From Candidatus Saccharibacteria bacterium UBA2952 (GTDB taxonomy: Bacteria; Patescibacteriota; Saccharimonadia; Saccharimonadales; Saccharimonadaceae), in assembly GCA_002348605.1 (NCBI GenBank), contig DEBQ01000004.1:1-64000 (forward strand): 64,000 bases of DNA, written 5' to 3'. The translations under genes were made by a program, and so were the position numbers. Positions 15,923 through 24,006 of this stretch are shown here, one piece after another; within the stretch, counting starts at the first letter, position 1, and the number at the start of each line of letters is the position of its first letter. The notes under the pieces were generated by a model, which worked only from the letters and a program-made list of their open reading frames with translations, was not told the DNA's origin and did no database searches.

Positions 15923-16478
15923 CGTCTTTTATGTGCTCCTCGTAATTTAGCGGTTGGAGTTCGCCGTTGTCATCGAGCTTAAAGAAGGTATCGGGCTGGT
16001 CTTTGATATGGTCAATGAAAACGATACCGTTAGTATGGTCGACTTCGTGTTGGACGACGCGCGCTAAAAAGCCTTCGGCGCGAAAACGGACTTCGTTGCC
16101 ATCTTGGTCGAGTGCTTTGACGCGGATTTTGGTGTGGCGCGGAACGCGGCCGTAGACGTTTTTGACGCTCAGGCAGCCTTCGAAGTCGCTAATGACTTCA
16201 CCTTCATATTTAACGATTTCCGGGTTGATGAGCACCGTGAATTCACGGTCGGCCTTGTCTTCAAAACTGCTTCGGACAATAACGACGCGCTCCAACCGGT
16301 CAATCTGAACGGCAGCCAGTGCAGCCGAGATTTCGTGCGGGCGGGAATCTTCCCAGTCGAGCGCGGCCGAGGTCATGTCATCGATGAGCTGCTTAGTAGA
16401 GTCGTCTGGTACTTTTACGCGGGCGGACTTGGTACGTAGGTGCTCGTTCGGCAACGTAATAATGGCTTCTTTTTTCAT
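15903..16478 (-). CDS. def: Peptide deformylase
   Basis: The 191-residue metalloenzyme removes the formyl group from new proteins. Motif II EGCLSV (C102) and motif III QHEVDH (H144, E145, H148) are intact. Motif I reads SAALAAVQ, whereas most deformylases have GxGLAAxQ, so both conserved glycines are replaced while the glutamine is kept. I chose the ATG at 16478 over the one at 16487: on the minus strand TACAAT (16491-16486) ends 7 bases before it, predicting a leaderless transcript starting at the end of priA. Confidence 0.93.
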   Translation of the reverse strand: MKKEAIITLPNEHLRTKSARVKVPDDSTKQLIDDMTSAALDWEDSRPHEISAALAAVQIDRLERVVIVRSSFEDKADREFTVLINPEIVKYEGEVISDFEGCLSVKNVYGRVPRHTKIRVKALDQDGNEVRFRAEGFLARVVQHEVDHTNGIVFIDHIKDQPDTFFKLDDNGELQPLNYEEHIKDDASLWS

Positions 16479-16496
16479 TATGACCATTGTAACAGA

Positions 16497-18440
16497 TTAG
16501 AGAAGACTGATGGGGTCGAGTTCGAACTGCCATTTGGCGGGCGGTAACTGACTGACTGCCATCTGTAAGTAGGCACGTTTTGGCGACTTCAGCACAAGCT
16601 GCCAACGGTAATGGCCGCCAGCACGTTCGTAGAACGCCGGTGTTGGGCCTAATATTTGCACATCCGGCGGAAGAGTACGCCTTAATTGGTCTGCGAGGTC
16701 CTTGGCGTTTCGGATTGCCGCCGCTTCGGTCTTGTAGGCGCACTGAAGCTTCAATAAGTGAGTAAACGGCGGAAAATGACTTCGGCGGCGCTGCTCGACG
16801 GCAAGTTCATAGAAACCGGCGTAGTCTTGCTTGAGTCCGAGTGTAATGACCGGATGAGTCGGCTGGTAACTTTGAACGATAACATTGGTATCGTGAGGGC
16901 GTCGCCCAACACGTCCAATTACCTGGGCAAGCAACTGGAATGTACGTTCAGCCGCACCGTAGTCCGGAAGGCTAAGACCGGCGTCTGCCTGGACGACTGC
17001 GACGGTGTGAAGCTTTGGAAGGTCAAGGCCCTTGGCGATAATCTGTGTACCGATGATGATATCGATTGAGCCATCGTGAAGCTCTTTATAACGCTGCTCG
17101 ACGGTTTGGTCACCAGCCGTATCACCGTCGAAACGGGCGACGCTTAGTTTGGGGAACAACTTTTTTAGTTCACTTTCAATTAGTTTGGTGCCGATACCTT
17201 TATGGATGATGCTGGCATGACTGCACTGCGGGCAGCTGGTTGGCACGTTCGACGTAAAGTTGCAGATATGGCAGCGTAGCTCATGCGCATCGCCGTGGAG
17301 GGTTAGTGGTACGAAACAGTTCGGACATCCGGCCTGCCAGCCACAGTTCTCGCACAGCGTGGTCGGAGCACTGCCGCGGCGGTTATGGAATACTAGTACT
17401 TGCTTGCCTGAACCGGTATCCTGTTCGATTTGTGAAAGAACGGCGTCGGACAAAAAACGGTGGCGCTTGAAATGTGTTCGCTTGGTCATGTCGATAAGCT
17501 GAACACTTGGTTTGTGTGCATTCTTTATAGCAAGGTGCTCCATAGTGACGATGGGCCGGCCAGTAGACTCTGCTAAGTAGTAATCGACAACCGTTGGTGT
17601 CGCGCTGCCCAGTATAAGCTTTGCTTTGGATTGTTCGGTCAAAAAGTGGGCAGCTCGTAGTGCATGGTAGCGTGGCGATTGCTCCTGTTTGTAGCTTGGT
17701 TCGTGCGCTTCGTCGATAACAACTAGTCCTAATGACCGCACGGGAAGAAACAAGGCGGAGCGCGGTCCAATGATGACTTGAGGGGCGTCGGCCGTAAGTA
17801 CCGAGCGCCAGACCGAATGTCGCTCAGCTTCTGTTTGGCGTGAGTGGGTAAGAACGACATGCTCGAAATGCGACGAAAACTCAGCAACCACCTGGGAGGT
17901 TAGCGCAATTTCGGGTACAAGAACAATGGCAGACTTGCCGGTTGCCAGTGTCTGTTTGACGAGCTCTACGTACACCGCGGTTTTTCCGGACCCCGTAATA
18001 CCATGAAGGATGGCAGTACCCGCGCTGGCGTTGTTGATTGCTCGTAGAGCCGACTGTTGATCAGGATTGAGCAAAAAATGTGTTCGTTTAGGAATTTTTA
18101 CAGATGAAGAAATGTCTTTGTTTCGCCGATTTTTGTGTAGTCCGCTGGGCAACAATGTTTGAAGTACGACGGCTAGAGGCGTCATGTAATACTGACTGAG
18201 CCACTCGCTCAACCGTACATATTCTTCGGGAACTGGACGTGCTTCGAGGATTTGTTCGATAGGCTTCACGGCATACGACGGGACTTTGGCTACAGCTCGC
18301 ATGACCATACCGTTCATTAGTTTTTTACCGACACTTATACGCACTAGCTGCCCAATAGCAAGCGTCTGCTCTGAAGAATAGGTAAACGAGTCGGCACCAC
18401 TGCGAACGATTTGGGTAGGCGCAACCTCATAATACTTCAT
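16497..18440 (-). CDS. priA: Primosomal protein N' (replication restart helicase PriA)
   Basis: The 647-residue superfamily 2 helicase has an N-terminal DNA-binding domain, Walker A GITGSGKT, the DEAH box DEAHEPSYKQ, and the zinc-binding insert with eight cysteines (CENCGWQAGCPNC and CHICN...CPQC). It reloads the replication machinery at stalled forks. The start at 18440 (MKYYEVAP) is preferred over 18458 because minus-strand TATAAT (18452-18447) ends 6 bases before it, which again predicts a leaderless mRNA. The divergent phosphoribosyltransferase gene starts 50 bases away. Confidence 0.94.
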   Translation of the reverse strand: MKYYEVAPTQIVRSGADSFTYSSEQTLAIGQLVRISVGKKLMNGMVMRAVAKVPSYAVKPIEQILEARPVPEEYVRLSEWLSQYYMTPLAVVLQTLLPSGLHKNRRNKDISSSVKIPKRTHFLLNPDQQSALRAINNASAGTAILHGITGSGKTAVYVELVKQTLATGKSAIVLVPEIALTSQVVAEFSSHFEHVVLTHSRQTEAERHSVWRSVLTADAPQVIIGPRSALFLPVRSLGLVVIDEAHEPSYKQEQSPRYHALRAAHFLTEQSKAKLILGSATPTVVDYYLAESTGRPIVTMEHLAIKNAHKPSVQLIDMTKRTHFKRHRFLSDAVLSQIEQDTGSGKQVLVFHNRRGSAPTTLCENCGWQAGCPNCFVPLTLHGDAHELRCHICNFTSNVPTSCPQCSHASIIHKGIGTKLIESELKKLFPKLSVARFDGDTAGDQTVEQRYKELHDGSIDIIIGTQIIAKGLDLPKLHTVAVVQADAGLSLPDYGAAERTFQLLAQVIGRVGRRPHDTNVIVQSYQPTHPVITLGLKQDYAGFYELAVEQRRRSHFPPFTHLLKLQCAYKTEAAAIRNAKDLADQLRRTLPPDVQILGPTPAFYERAGGHYRWQLVLKSPKRAYLQMAVSQLPPAKWQFELDPISLL

Positions 18441-18490
18441 ACGTTGATTATAGGGCATGTGTCACTAGAGATATTTGTTACACTAAACAT

Positions 18491-19147
18491 ATGTATTTTG
18501 AATCGCGGGCAGACGCCGGTGCAAAACTGGCAGCGCGCCTACTCGAAAAGTATCGGTACGAAAACTGCGCCGTAGTGGCGTTGTCGGACGGTGCCGTATT
18601 GGTGGGTGAGCAAATCGCGGCCGCGCTGCACTGTGTACTGACAATGCTTCTTATTGAAGACATTGAAGTTCCCGGGGAGTCCATGAGTTTTGGCGGCGTA
18701 TCGGAAAGCGGCGCCTTTACCTATAACGGCATGTTTTCGGTTGGTGAAATTGAAGAATATACATCTGAGTTCCATGGGTATCTTGACGAAAAAAAGCGCG
18801 AAGCGTTTCAAGAAATTAACCGGTTACTGGGTGACGGCGGTCTGATTGATAAAAGTCTACTCTTGGACCGAACAGTTATTTTGGTAGCTGACGGTATAGA
18901 TAACGGTGCGTCGATTGATGTTGCTATGGACTTTTTAAAGCCCATTCGTACGCAGCGTATCGTCGTAGCGACACCAGTAGCGTCGGTGCCGGCGGTCGAT
19001 AAATTGCACATTGCAGCCGACGAGATTCACATTCTGGACGTGAAAGAAAATTACATGGGAACGAACCACTACTACACCGACAACACGGTACCCTCTCATG
19101 AGGATACGATCGCCAAGATCAACCAGATCGTGTTGAATTGGCAATAA
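18491..19147 (+). CDS. Phosphoribosyltransferase-fold protein
   Basis: The 218-residue protein has the type I phosphoribosyltransferase fold: a PRPP-binding loop-like segment 'VILVADGIDNGAS' (about 129-141, compare VxLVDDGxxTG) and an N-terminal 'ADAGAKLAARL' helix. The second acidic residue of the loop is alanine, so activity is uncertain. This family includes proteins of unknown substrate as well as hypoxanthine- and ComF-type enzymes. TACACT ends 6 bases before the ATG, so the message is probably leaderless. The stop codon lies inside the left arm of the foldback element at 19144. Confidence 0.72.
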   Translation: MYFESRADAGAKLAARLLEKYRYENCAVVALSDGAVLVGEQIAAALHCVLTMLLIEDIEVPGESMSFGGVSESGAFTYNGMFSVGEIEEYTSEFHGYLDEKKREAFQEINRLLGDGGLIDKSLLLDRTVILVADGIDNGASIDVAMDFLKPIRTQRIVVATPVASVPAVDKLHIAADEIHILDVKENYMGTNHYYTDNTVPSHEDTIAKINQIVLNWQ

Positions 19148-19266
19148 AATGTGCAAATTCTTCCACGCCAAACCGCTTCACGCCTATTTGTCCTTTGCTC
19201 CTGGCAGGAACAAATAGGGTTGCACTTCGCTTTTAGTTTGGCTTTGTAAGAATTTGCACATTTTAT
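19144..19266. repeat. Foldback element A (two-storey inverted repeat)
   Basis: The outer arms are 19 bases and perfect (19144-19162 and 19248-19266). Inside, GCCAAAC (19167-19173) pairs with GTTTGGC (19236-19242). An apical stem, CCTATTTGTCCT against AGGA(A)CAAATAGG, occupies 19183-19194 and 19206-19218. CACGCC abuts the left side of the apical stem and GTTGCACTTCGCTTT its right side. The same flanking sequences recur in element B at 40117-40212 although the stems differ. The element begins within the last codons of the phosphoribosyltransferase gene. Confidence 0.75.
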
Positions 19267-19357
19267 CGACTATGACTTGAGCATCGTTGTAAGATTGTGC
19301 TACGATAGTAAGTACTAAACCCAACAAATTCTAATTAAATAGCTGTGGCAGGAGAGT

Positions 19358-19669
19358 ATGTTAGACGTTTTTATTACTAGTCGAGTGCGCCGAAAAATCG
19401 TAGTGGTTTACGCTAAGTATCCTGATTTCCATACCCATGTTCGCGGCCTCGCCAAGCTGATAAAAGAAGACCCGGGGAACATTCAGCGCGAACTGAAGCG
19501 GCTTGAAAAAGTTGGCTTCCTGACCAGCGAAAAGCAGGGTAACACCAAGATTTACTCGACCAACAAGCAGTTCCCGATTTTCAAGGAACTCCAAAGCATC
19601 GTCATTAAAAGCCAGCAGCACCAGACGGCTCGCACGAAGCGCGCTTCTACGGATATCTCTCCGGTCTAG
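19358..19669 (+). CDS. Winged-helix DNA-binding protein
   Basis: The 103-residue protein has a winged helix-turn-helix (about 6-65: 'SRVRRKIVVVYAKYPD' helix, 'RGLAKLIKEDPGNIQRELKRLEKVGFL' recognition region, 'EKQGNTKIYST' wing) like small ArsR/MarR-type regulators. There are no metal-binding cysteines. AGGAG precedes the ATG by 5 bases, and TACGAT with a TGC extension lies about 60 bases upstream. It sits directly ahead of recJ, 27 bases apart. Its targets cannot be read from the sequence. Confidence 0.78.
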   Translation: MLDVFITSRVRRKIVVVYAKYPDFHTHVRGLAKLIKEDPGNIQRELKRLEKVGFLTSEKQGNTKIYSTNKQFPIFKELQSIVIKSQQHQTARTKRASTDISPV

Positions 19670-19696
19670 CCAAAACAAGTATGAGAAGATAAGTGC

Positions 19697-21340
19697 ATGG
19701 ATGCTCATGCATTATTTGAGAAAATCTTAATCGCGCGTGGGTTAAAAACCCAGGCAGAGCGCGATGCGTTTTTGAACCCGAGCTATGACGCAAAGCATGA
19801 CCCATTCCTGCTGCCAGACATGAAGGCTGCGGTTGATCGTCTAAATATTGCTCGTAAAAAACAAGAACATATTACGATTTATGGTGATTACGATATTGAC
19901 GGGCTGACTGCGACTGCAGTGCTGCTGGACGCGTTCTCGTCATTCGGATTCGAGCATGTCAAGGCGTTTATTCCTAATCGGTTCGTAGAAGGCTACGGGC
20001 TGACAGTGGATGCGATAGAACGGATTGCTGCCACCGGTGCAACACTTATCGTAACCGTTGACTGTGGCAGCCTGAGCTTTGAGCCGATTGCTCGCGCGAA
20101 TGAACTAGGTGTCAATATTATCGTGACGGATCACCACAATGTTGCCGACGAGCAGCCGCCTGCGGTTGCTGTTATCAACCCTAAGCGCACCGACCATACC
20201 TATCCGTTCATCGACCTGGCCGGAGTAGGCGTGGCGTTTAAATTGGTACAGGCGCTTCAAACGCAGCTCAATGGACTTCCAGCGGGCCAAGAGAAGTGGC
20301 TGCTTGATTTGGTTGCGCTTGGTACGGTGTGTGACGTTGTGACGTTGGTCGATGAAAACCGGGCGAATGTGTTTTGGGGGCTGAAGGTACTGGCGCGAAC
20401 ACGGCGGCCAGGGCTAAAAGCACTTATGTCGGTAGCGCGTGTTGAACCGCACAAGGTGAATTCACGTAGTCTCGGCTTCGCGCTAGGGCCACGTATGAAT
20501 GCTGCCGGTCGGCTTGAAACGGCACAGATTGCGCTTGATATGCTGACGGCGATCGACCCGATGGTAGCTTTTGAAAAAGCGCAGGAACTCGATGCTTTGA
20601 ACTCGGCCAGGCGTGCGGAGCAAGACCAGATTTATAAGGAAGCGGTACAGCAGGCAGAACAATATAAACAGGACGATGTACTAGTTGTAAGTGCCCCAAA
20701 TTGGAATCATGGGATTGTTGGAATCGTCGCTGCAAAACTGCTTGAAAAGTTTAAAAAACCGACCTTTGTATTGCAGGAAATAGGCGAGGAGGCAAAGGGG
20801 TCGGCACGAAGTTATGGCGACTTTAGCGCGGCTGAAGCCATTAAAAGCGCGAGCGATATCGTCACGAAAGGCGGGGGGCATAAATTAGCGGCCGGAGTAA
20901 CGCTACCAACCAAGAATATTCAGGCATTTAGAGAACAGGTGAATAAGCATTACCGCGATCAAAAACTCAAAAATCAATCAGATTTGTTGCTGCCAAAAGC
21001 CGATGTAATTGCCGAATTTATTTATGTGACTGAAGACCTGGTAAGTATGCTTGAAACGTTAGAGCCATTCGGTAACGGCAACGCTCAACCGGTGTTACAA
21101 AGTGAGAGTCTTGAGGTTTCGTATGTCAGAAAAATGGGAACGGATTCACAGCATCTAAAACTTGAGACTCGGGCTCAAGATGGAACGGTCTTACAACTCC
21201 TGGCGTTCAATGCACCCAAAGAATTCTTTATTGAACCAGGAACGAAAATATCGGCCTGGTATCAGCCCGATATTAACGAATGGATGGGGCGGCGGAGTGT
21301 CGAAGGTCGGCTACTCCACCTGATCATTGAATCTGATTAA
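19697..21340 (+). CDS. recJ: Single-stranded-DNA exonuclease RecJ
   Basis: The 547-residue DHH-superfamily nuclease has motif I YGDYDIDGLTA, the DCGS segment, the DHH motif TDHHN, and GPRMNAAGRLE. The DHHA1 domain contains GGGHKLAAG, and a C-terminal OB-fold follows. It degrades single strands 5' to 3' in repair and recombination. It follows the winged-helix gene closely and ends convergently with the DUF4190 gene, the two stop codons overlapping by 4 bases. Confidence 0.94.
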   Translation: MDAHALFEKILIARGLKTQAERDAFLNPSYDAKHDPFLLPDMKAAVDRLNIARKKQEHITIYGDYDIDGLTATAVLLDAFSSFGFEHVKAFIPNRFVEGYGLTVDAIERIAATGATLIVTVDCGSLSFEPIARANELGVNIIVTDHHNVADEQPPAVAVINPKRTDHTYPFIDLAGVGVAFKLVQALQTQLNGLPAGQEKWLLDLVALGTVCDVVTLVDENRANVFWGLKVLARTRRPGLKALMSVARVEPHKVNSRSLGFALGPRMNAAGRLETAQIALDMLTAIDPMVAFEKAQELDALNSARRAEQDQIYKEAVQQAEQYKQDDVLVVSAPNWNHGIVGIVAAKLLEKFKKPTFVLQEIGEEAKGSARSYGDFSAAEAIKSASDIVTKGGGHKLAAGVTLPTKNIQAFREQVNKHYRDQKLKNQSDLLLPKADVIAEFIYVTEDLVSMLETLEPFGNGNAQPVLQSESLEVSYVRKMGTDSQHLKLETRAQDGTVLQLLAFNAPKEFFIEPGTKISAWYQPDINEWMGRRSVEGRLLHLIIESD

Positions 21341-21858
21341 CGATTGCTGCAACGGACGTTTGACGGATCAGAGGTGCAAAGGCTGTCGAGCGCCCTTTGT
21401 TGGATGCCTTCATATGCGGTCAGCGAAATCAGGAAGACTATGCCCCCGAACACCACGGCGACAGCACCAAGAATCAAGCCGGCGATGGCCATACCTTTGC
21501 CGCCGTGATGTTTCACGAGCGAGATGACGCCCAGTACGATTGCGACCAAGCCAAGCAGGACGCCAATTCCGAAAAAGCCGGTCAAAAAGCCGACGATACC
21601 TAGTATTAACGAAGCGATAGCAAGGCCTTTTGAGGTGCTTGCTTGTGGTGTTGACGCAGCCATGGGCTGGACAGGCGCAGGAGCCGCTGGTTCTGGTTGC
21701 GGAGCAGGATCGGCCGCCGGCGCAGGTGAATTAAACGGGTTGTCGTTTGTTGGAACATCGGTTGAAGGCGCGGCAGGTGTTGTGTCGTTCGATTCAGAGG
21801 GCGCCGCCGGTGTGACGTTCGGTTCATCGTTTTGTGGCTGGTTTTGGTCGGGATTCAC
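21337..21858 (-). CDS. DUF4190 membrane protein
   Basis: The 173-residue protein has a disordered N-terminus rich in Pro, Asn, Ala and Thr (1-75), then the DUF4190 unit: 'SKGLAIASLILGIVGF' helix, 'GVLLGLVAIVLGVISL', a short HHGGKG turn, and 'MAIAGLILGAVAVVFGG', three hydrophobic stretches. The short outside tail has two cysteines. The family is widespread in Gram-positive bacteria and has no known function. AAGGAG lies before the ATG on the minus strand. Confidence 0.75.
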   Translation of the reverse strand: MNPDQNQPQNDEPNVTPAAPSESNDTTPAAPSTDVPTNDNPFNSPAPAADPAPQPEPAAPAPVQPMAASTPQASTSKGLAIASLILGIVGFLTGFFGIGVLLGLVAIVLGVISLVKHHGGKGMAIAGLILGAVAVVFGGIVFLISLTAYEGIQQRALDSLCTSDPSNVRCSNR

Positions 21859-21936
21859 AGTGGATTCTCCTTATGGTTAAGTTACGGTGATTATACAATA
21901 CTTTCGAGTTAAAAGTCACCACGCCTCGCCAAGGTG

Positions 21937-21965
21937 TTGATAAGCCGCATTCAATCTGTTACCAT
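21937..21965 (+). promoter_or_regulatory. Promoter of rpsU
   Basis: TTGATA (21937-21942), 17 bases, and TGT-TACCAT (-10 at 21960-21965). Only 9 bases separate the -10 box from the ATG, so the leader is at most about 3 bases. Confidence 0.8.
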
Positions 21966-21974
21966 AGGGTCTAT

Positions 21975-22190
21975 ATGGTACAAGTAACACGTAAAGATGA
22001 GCGCGAAGCTAACGAAAACGTTATTCGCCGCTTTAACCGCAAGGTATTGCAGAGTGGTGTGTTGAGCACAGCCAAGGCAAGCATGCGGTTCAGCAAGCCT
22101 ATTAGCAAAACTGAACGACGCAACAAGGCAATCATCCGAAAAGCCCGCAAGGCTGACAAGATGGCCAAAATGCGCCTAGGAGTTCGCTAG
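21975..22190 (+). CDS. rpsU: 30S ribosomal protein S21
   Basis: The 71-residue, strongly basic protein fits the S21 pattern: an N-terminal 'N-E-N-V-I-R-R-F-N-R-K' helix, 'GVLSTAKASM', then a Lys/Arg-rich C-terminal helix. S21 sits near the anti-Shine-Dalgarno end of 16S rRNA. The transcript appears almost leaderless. yqeY starts directly after its stop codon. Confidence 0.9.
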   Translation: MVQVTRKDEREANENVIRRFNRKVLQSGVLSTAKASMRFSKPISKTERRNKAIIRKARKADKMAKMRLGVR

Positions 22191-22646
22191 TTGGCTCTTG
22201 CTGAAACAATCCAAAACGATTTGAAAGCCGCTTTGTTAAGCGGCGATCGTTTTAAAGGGGATGTATTGCGCGGCCTAAAGGCGGCAATATTGAACGAAGA
22301 AGTCGCTTTAGGCAAGCGCGACACTGGCCTGCCGGACGACGAGATTGAAAAGATCGTCGCGAAGGAAGTCAAAAAACGCCAGGAAAGTATACGGCTATAT
22401 GAAGAGAACGGCCGGCCGGAACTCGCCGCGACCGAAAAAGAAGAGATTGCCGTTCTTGAAACCTACCTTCCGAAACAACTGAGCGAAGCTGAAATTACCG
22501 ACATCGTCACGGCTACGATTGACGAAATGGGCGCGACGGGCATGCAGTCGATGGGCATGGTTATTAAAGCCGTTAAAGATAAAGTAGGCAACACGGCCGA
22601 CGGCGCCACCGTGGCGACAATCGTAAAGAGCAAACTGTCAAACTGA
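22191..22646 (+). CDS. yqeY: GatB/YqeY domain protein
   Basis: The 151-residue protein matches YqeY: 'IQNDLKAALLSGDRFKGDVLRGLKAAILNEE' N-terminal region and 'MGMVIKAVKDKVGNTADGATVATIVKSKL' C-terminal region. The domain is shared with the tail of GatB, which positions tRNA in the amidotransferase, so tRNA-related action is likely but unproven. Translation should start at TTG 22191, immediately after the rpsU stop, with AGGAG 9 bases upstream. rpsU-yqeY is a common pair. Confidence 0.9.
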   Translation: MALAETIQNDLKAALLSGDRFKGDVLRGLKAAILNEEVALGKRDTGLPDDEIEKIVAKEVKKRQESIRLYEENGRPELAATEKEEIAVLETYLPKQLSEAEITDIVTATIDEMGATGMQSMGMVIKAVKDKVGNTADGATVATIVKSKLSN

Positions 22647-22661
22647 TACAATAAGAGGCAT

Positions 22662-23219
22662 ATGATTATATTCTTTGGACCGACCGGCGCCGGAAAAAGT
22701 GTGCAGGGTCAAATGATCGCCGCCAGGCATGACTGGGACTGGCTTTCGACTGGACAGCTACTGCGTGACAGCAACGACCCAGCAATCATACAAATACTGA
22801 AATCAGGTGACTTGGTCAGCGACGGAGTGACGTACGACGTCTTTCATAAAGCGATTCAAGAAGCCAAAGACGAAGGCTTCTCGAACGTTATCGTTGACGG
22901 GTTTCCACGTACCAAAGCCCAGGCGGAGTGGCTGTCGAAATACATGGATATGAACGATGACAGGATAGACCTTGTGATCGTACTTGAAGTTCCGGAATCG
23001 GAGATTATGAAGCGGCTCGAACTGCGAGGTCGCATGGAAGACACGCCCGAAACCATTGCTAAGCGTATGGCGATTTACCGACAAAAGATGTATCCGGTTC
23101 TCGGGCTTTTCGCCGAGCAGCATATCAAGATCGTCCATATCGATGGCACCGGTACGGTAGGCGAAGTCCACGACAAGATTCAGGCAGAGATAGAAGCAAG
23201 CGGAATAGGGTCTCAGTGA
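22662..23219 (+). CDS. adk: Adenylate kinase
   Basis: The 185-residue enzyme interconverts ATP + AMP and two ADP. It has the P-loop GPTGAGKS, the AMP-binding segment with ST-GQLLRD, the DGFPRTKAQAEWL motif and the LID-region start RLELRGRMEDTPE. The LID is the short form without a zinc ribbon. TGA-TACAAT ends 9 bases before ATG, so it has its own near-leaderless promoter within the rpsU-map cluster. Its stop overlaps the GTG of map. Confidence 0.93.
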   Translation: MIIFFGPTGAGKSVQGQMIAARHDWDWLSTGQLLRDSNDPAIIQILKSGDLVSDGVTYDVFHKAIQEAKDEGFSNVIVDGFPRTKAQAEWLSKYMDMNDDRIDLVIVLEVPESEIMKRLELRGRMEDTPETIAKRMAIYRQKMYPVLGLFAEQHIKIVHIDGTGTVGEVHDKIQAEIEASGIGSQ

Positions 23220-23977
23220 CACAACCAAAAAAAAGTCCTGACCAGATCCAGGCAATGCGCGACGGCGGTCGGATACTGGCGACTATTTTTGACGGCCTAC
23301 GCAAACAACTGAAACCTGGTATGACTGGTATTGATGCCGATGCGTGGGTTGATAACGAAATAAAGCGTCTTGGCGCGGAGGCAACGTATAAAACTGCCGA
23401 GGTTGGCTTTCCGGCAGCCATTTGTATTAGCGTTAACGACGCTATCGTGCACGGCGTACCAACCGACGAGCCGTTCAAGGCTGGTGATATTGTTGGATTC
23501 GACCTGGTTATTACGTATAAAGGCATGAAGACCGACTCGGCATTCACTACCGTGATTGGCGACGAGCCAAGCGGAGCGGTTAAGCACCTGCTTAAGAATA
23601 CCGAGCGAAGTCTGTATGCCGGTATCGACGCGATCAAGGGCGAAGGAACGCATATTGGTGATATCTCGGCAGCAGTTGAAAAAGTGCTGGCAGACGCCAA
23701 CCTTGGAATCGTGAAAGAGCTCGTTGGGCATGGCGTCGGTACGAGCATGCACATGCCACCAGAGGTGCCGAACTACGGAGTAGCAGGCACAGGGCCTGCA
23801 CTAAAAGCTGGTGATACGATCGCGATTGAACCGATGGCAACGCTAGGCGATGGACGCGTTAAGGGGCCGCTCGACGATGACTGGACATATGCCAGCCGTG
23901 ACGGAAGCATGGCAGCACACTTTGAACATACGGTACTTATTACCGAAACAGGCGCCGAAATTCTAACTACTTTATAG
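23216..23977 (+). CDS. map: Methionine aminopeptidase, type I
   Basis: The 253-residue enzyme removes N-terminal methionine from new proteins. The pita-bread metal ligands are present: D in VGFDLVITYKG, D in TDSAF, H in GHGVGTSMHMPPEVPNYG, E in IAIEPMA and E near FEHTVLITE. The start codon GTG at 23216 overlaps the adk stop (GTGA). The adk-map pair here joins nucleotide balance and N-terminal processing, as in many ribosomal protein operons. Confidence 0.94.
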   Translation: MTQPKKSPDQIQAMRDGGRILATIFDGLRKQLKPGMTGIDADAWVDNEIKRLGAEATYKTAEVGFPAAICISVNDAIVHGVPTDEPFKAGDIVGFDLVITYKGMKTDSAFTTVIGDEPSGAVKHLLKNTERSLYAGIDAIKGEGTHIGDISAAVEKVLADANLGIVKELVGHGVGTSMHMPPEVPNYGVAGTGPALKAGDTIAIEPMATLGDGRVKGPLDDDWTYASRDGSMAAHFEHTVLITETGAEILTTL

Positions 23978-24006
23978 TTTTTGGCACCAATGCTACAATC
24001 AAGCTT

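Noticed and set aside
19144..19266. Integron attC site or simple terminator for foldback element A
   Set aside because: No R/L core boxes (GTTRRRY) at the ends and no integrase gene; and the arms are much longer than a terminator with no U-tract rule. The shared flanks with element B need another explanation.
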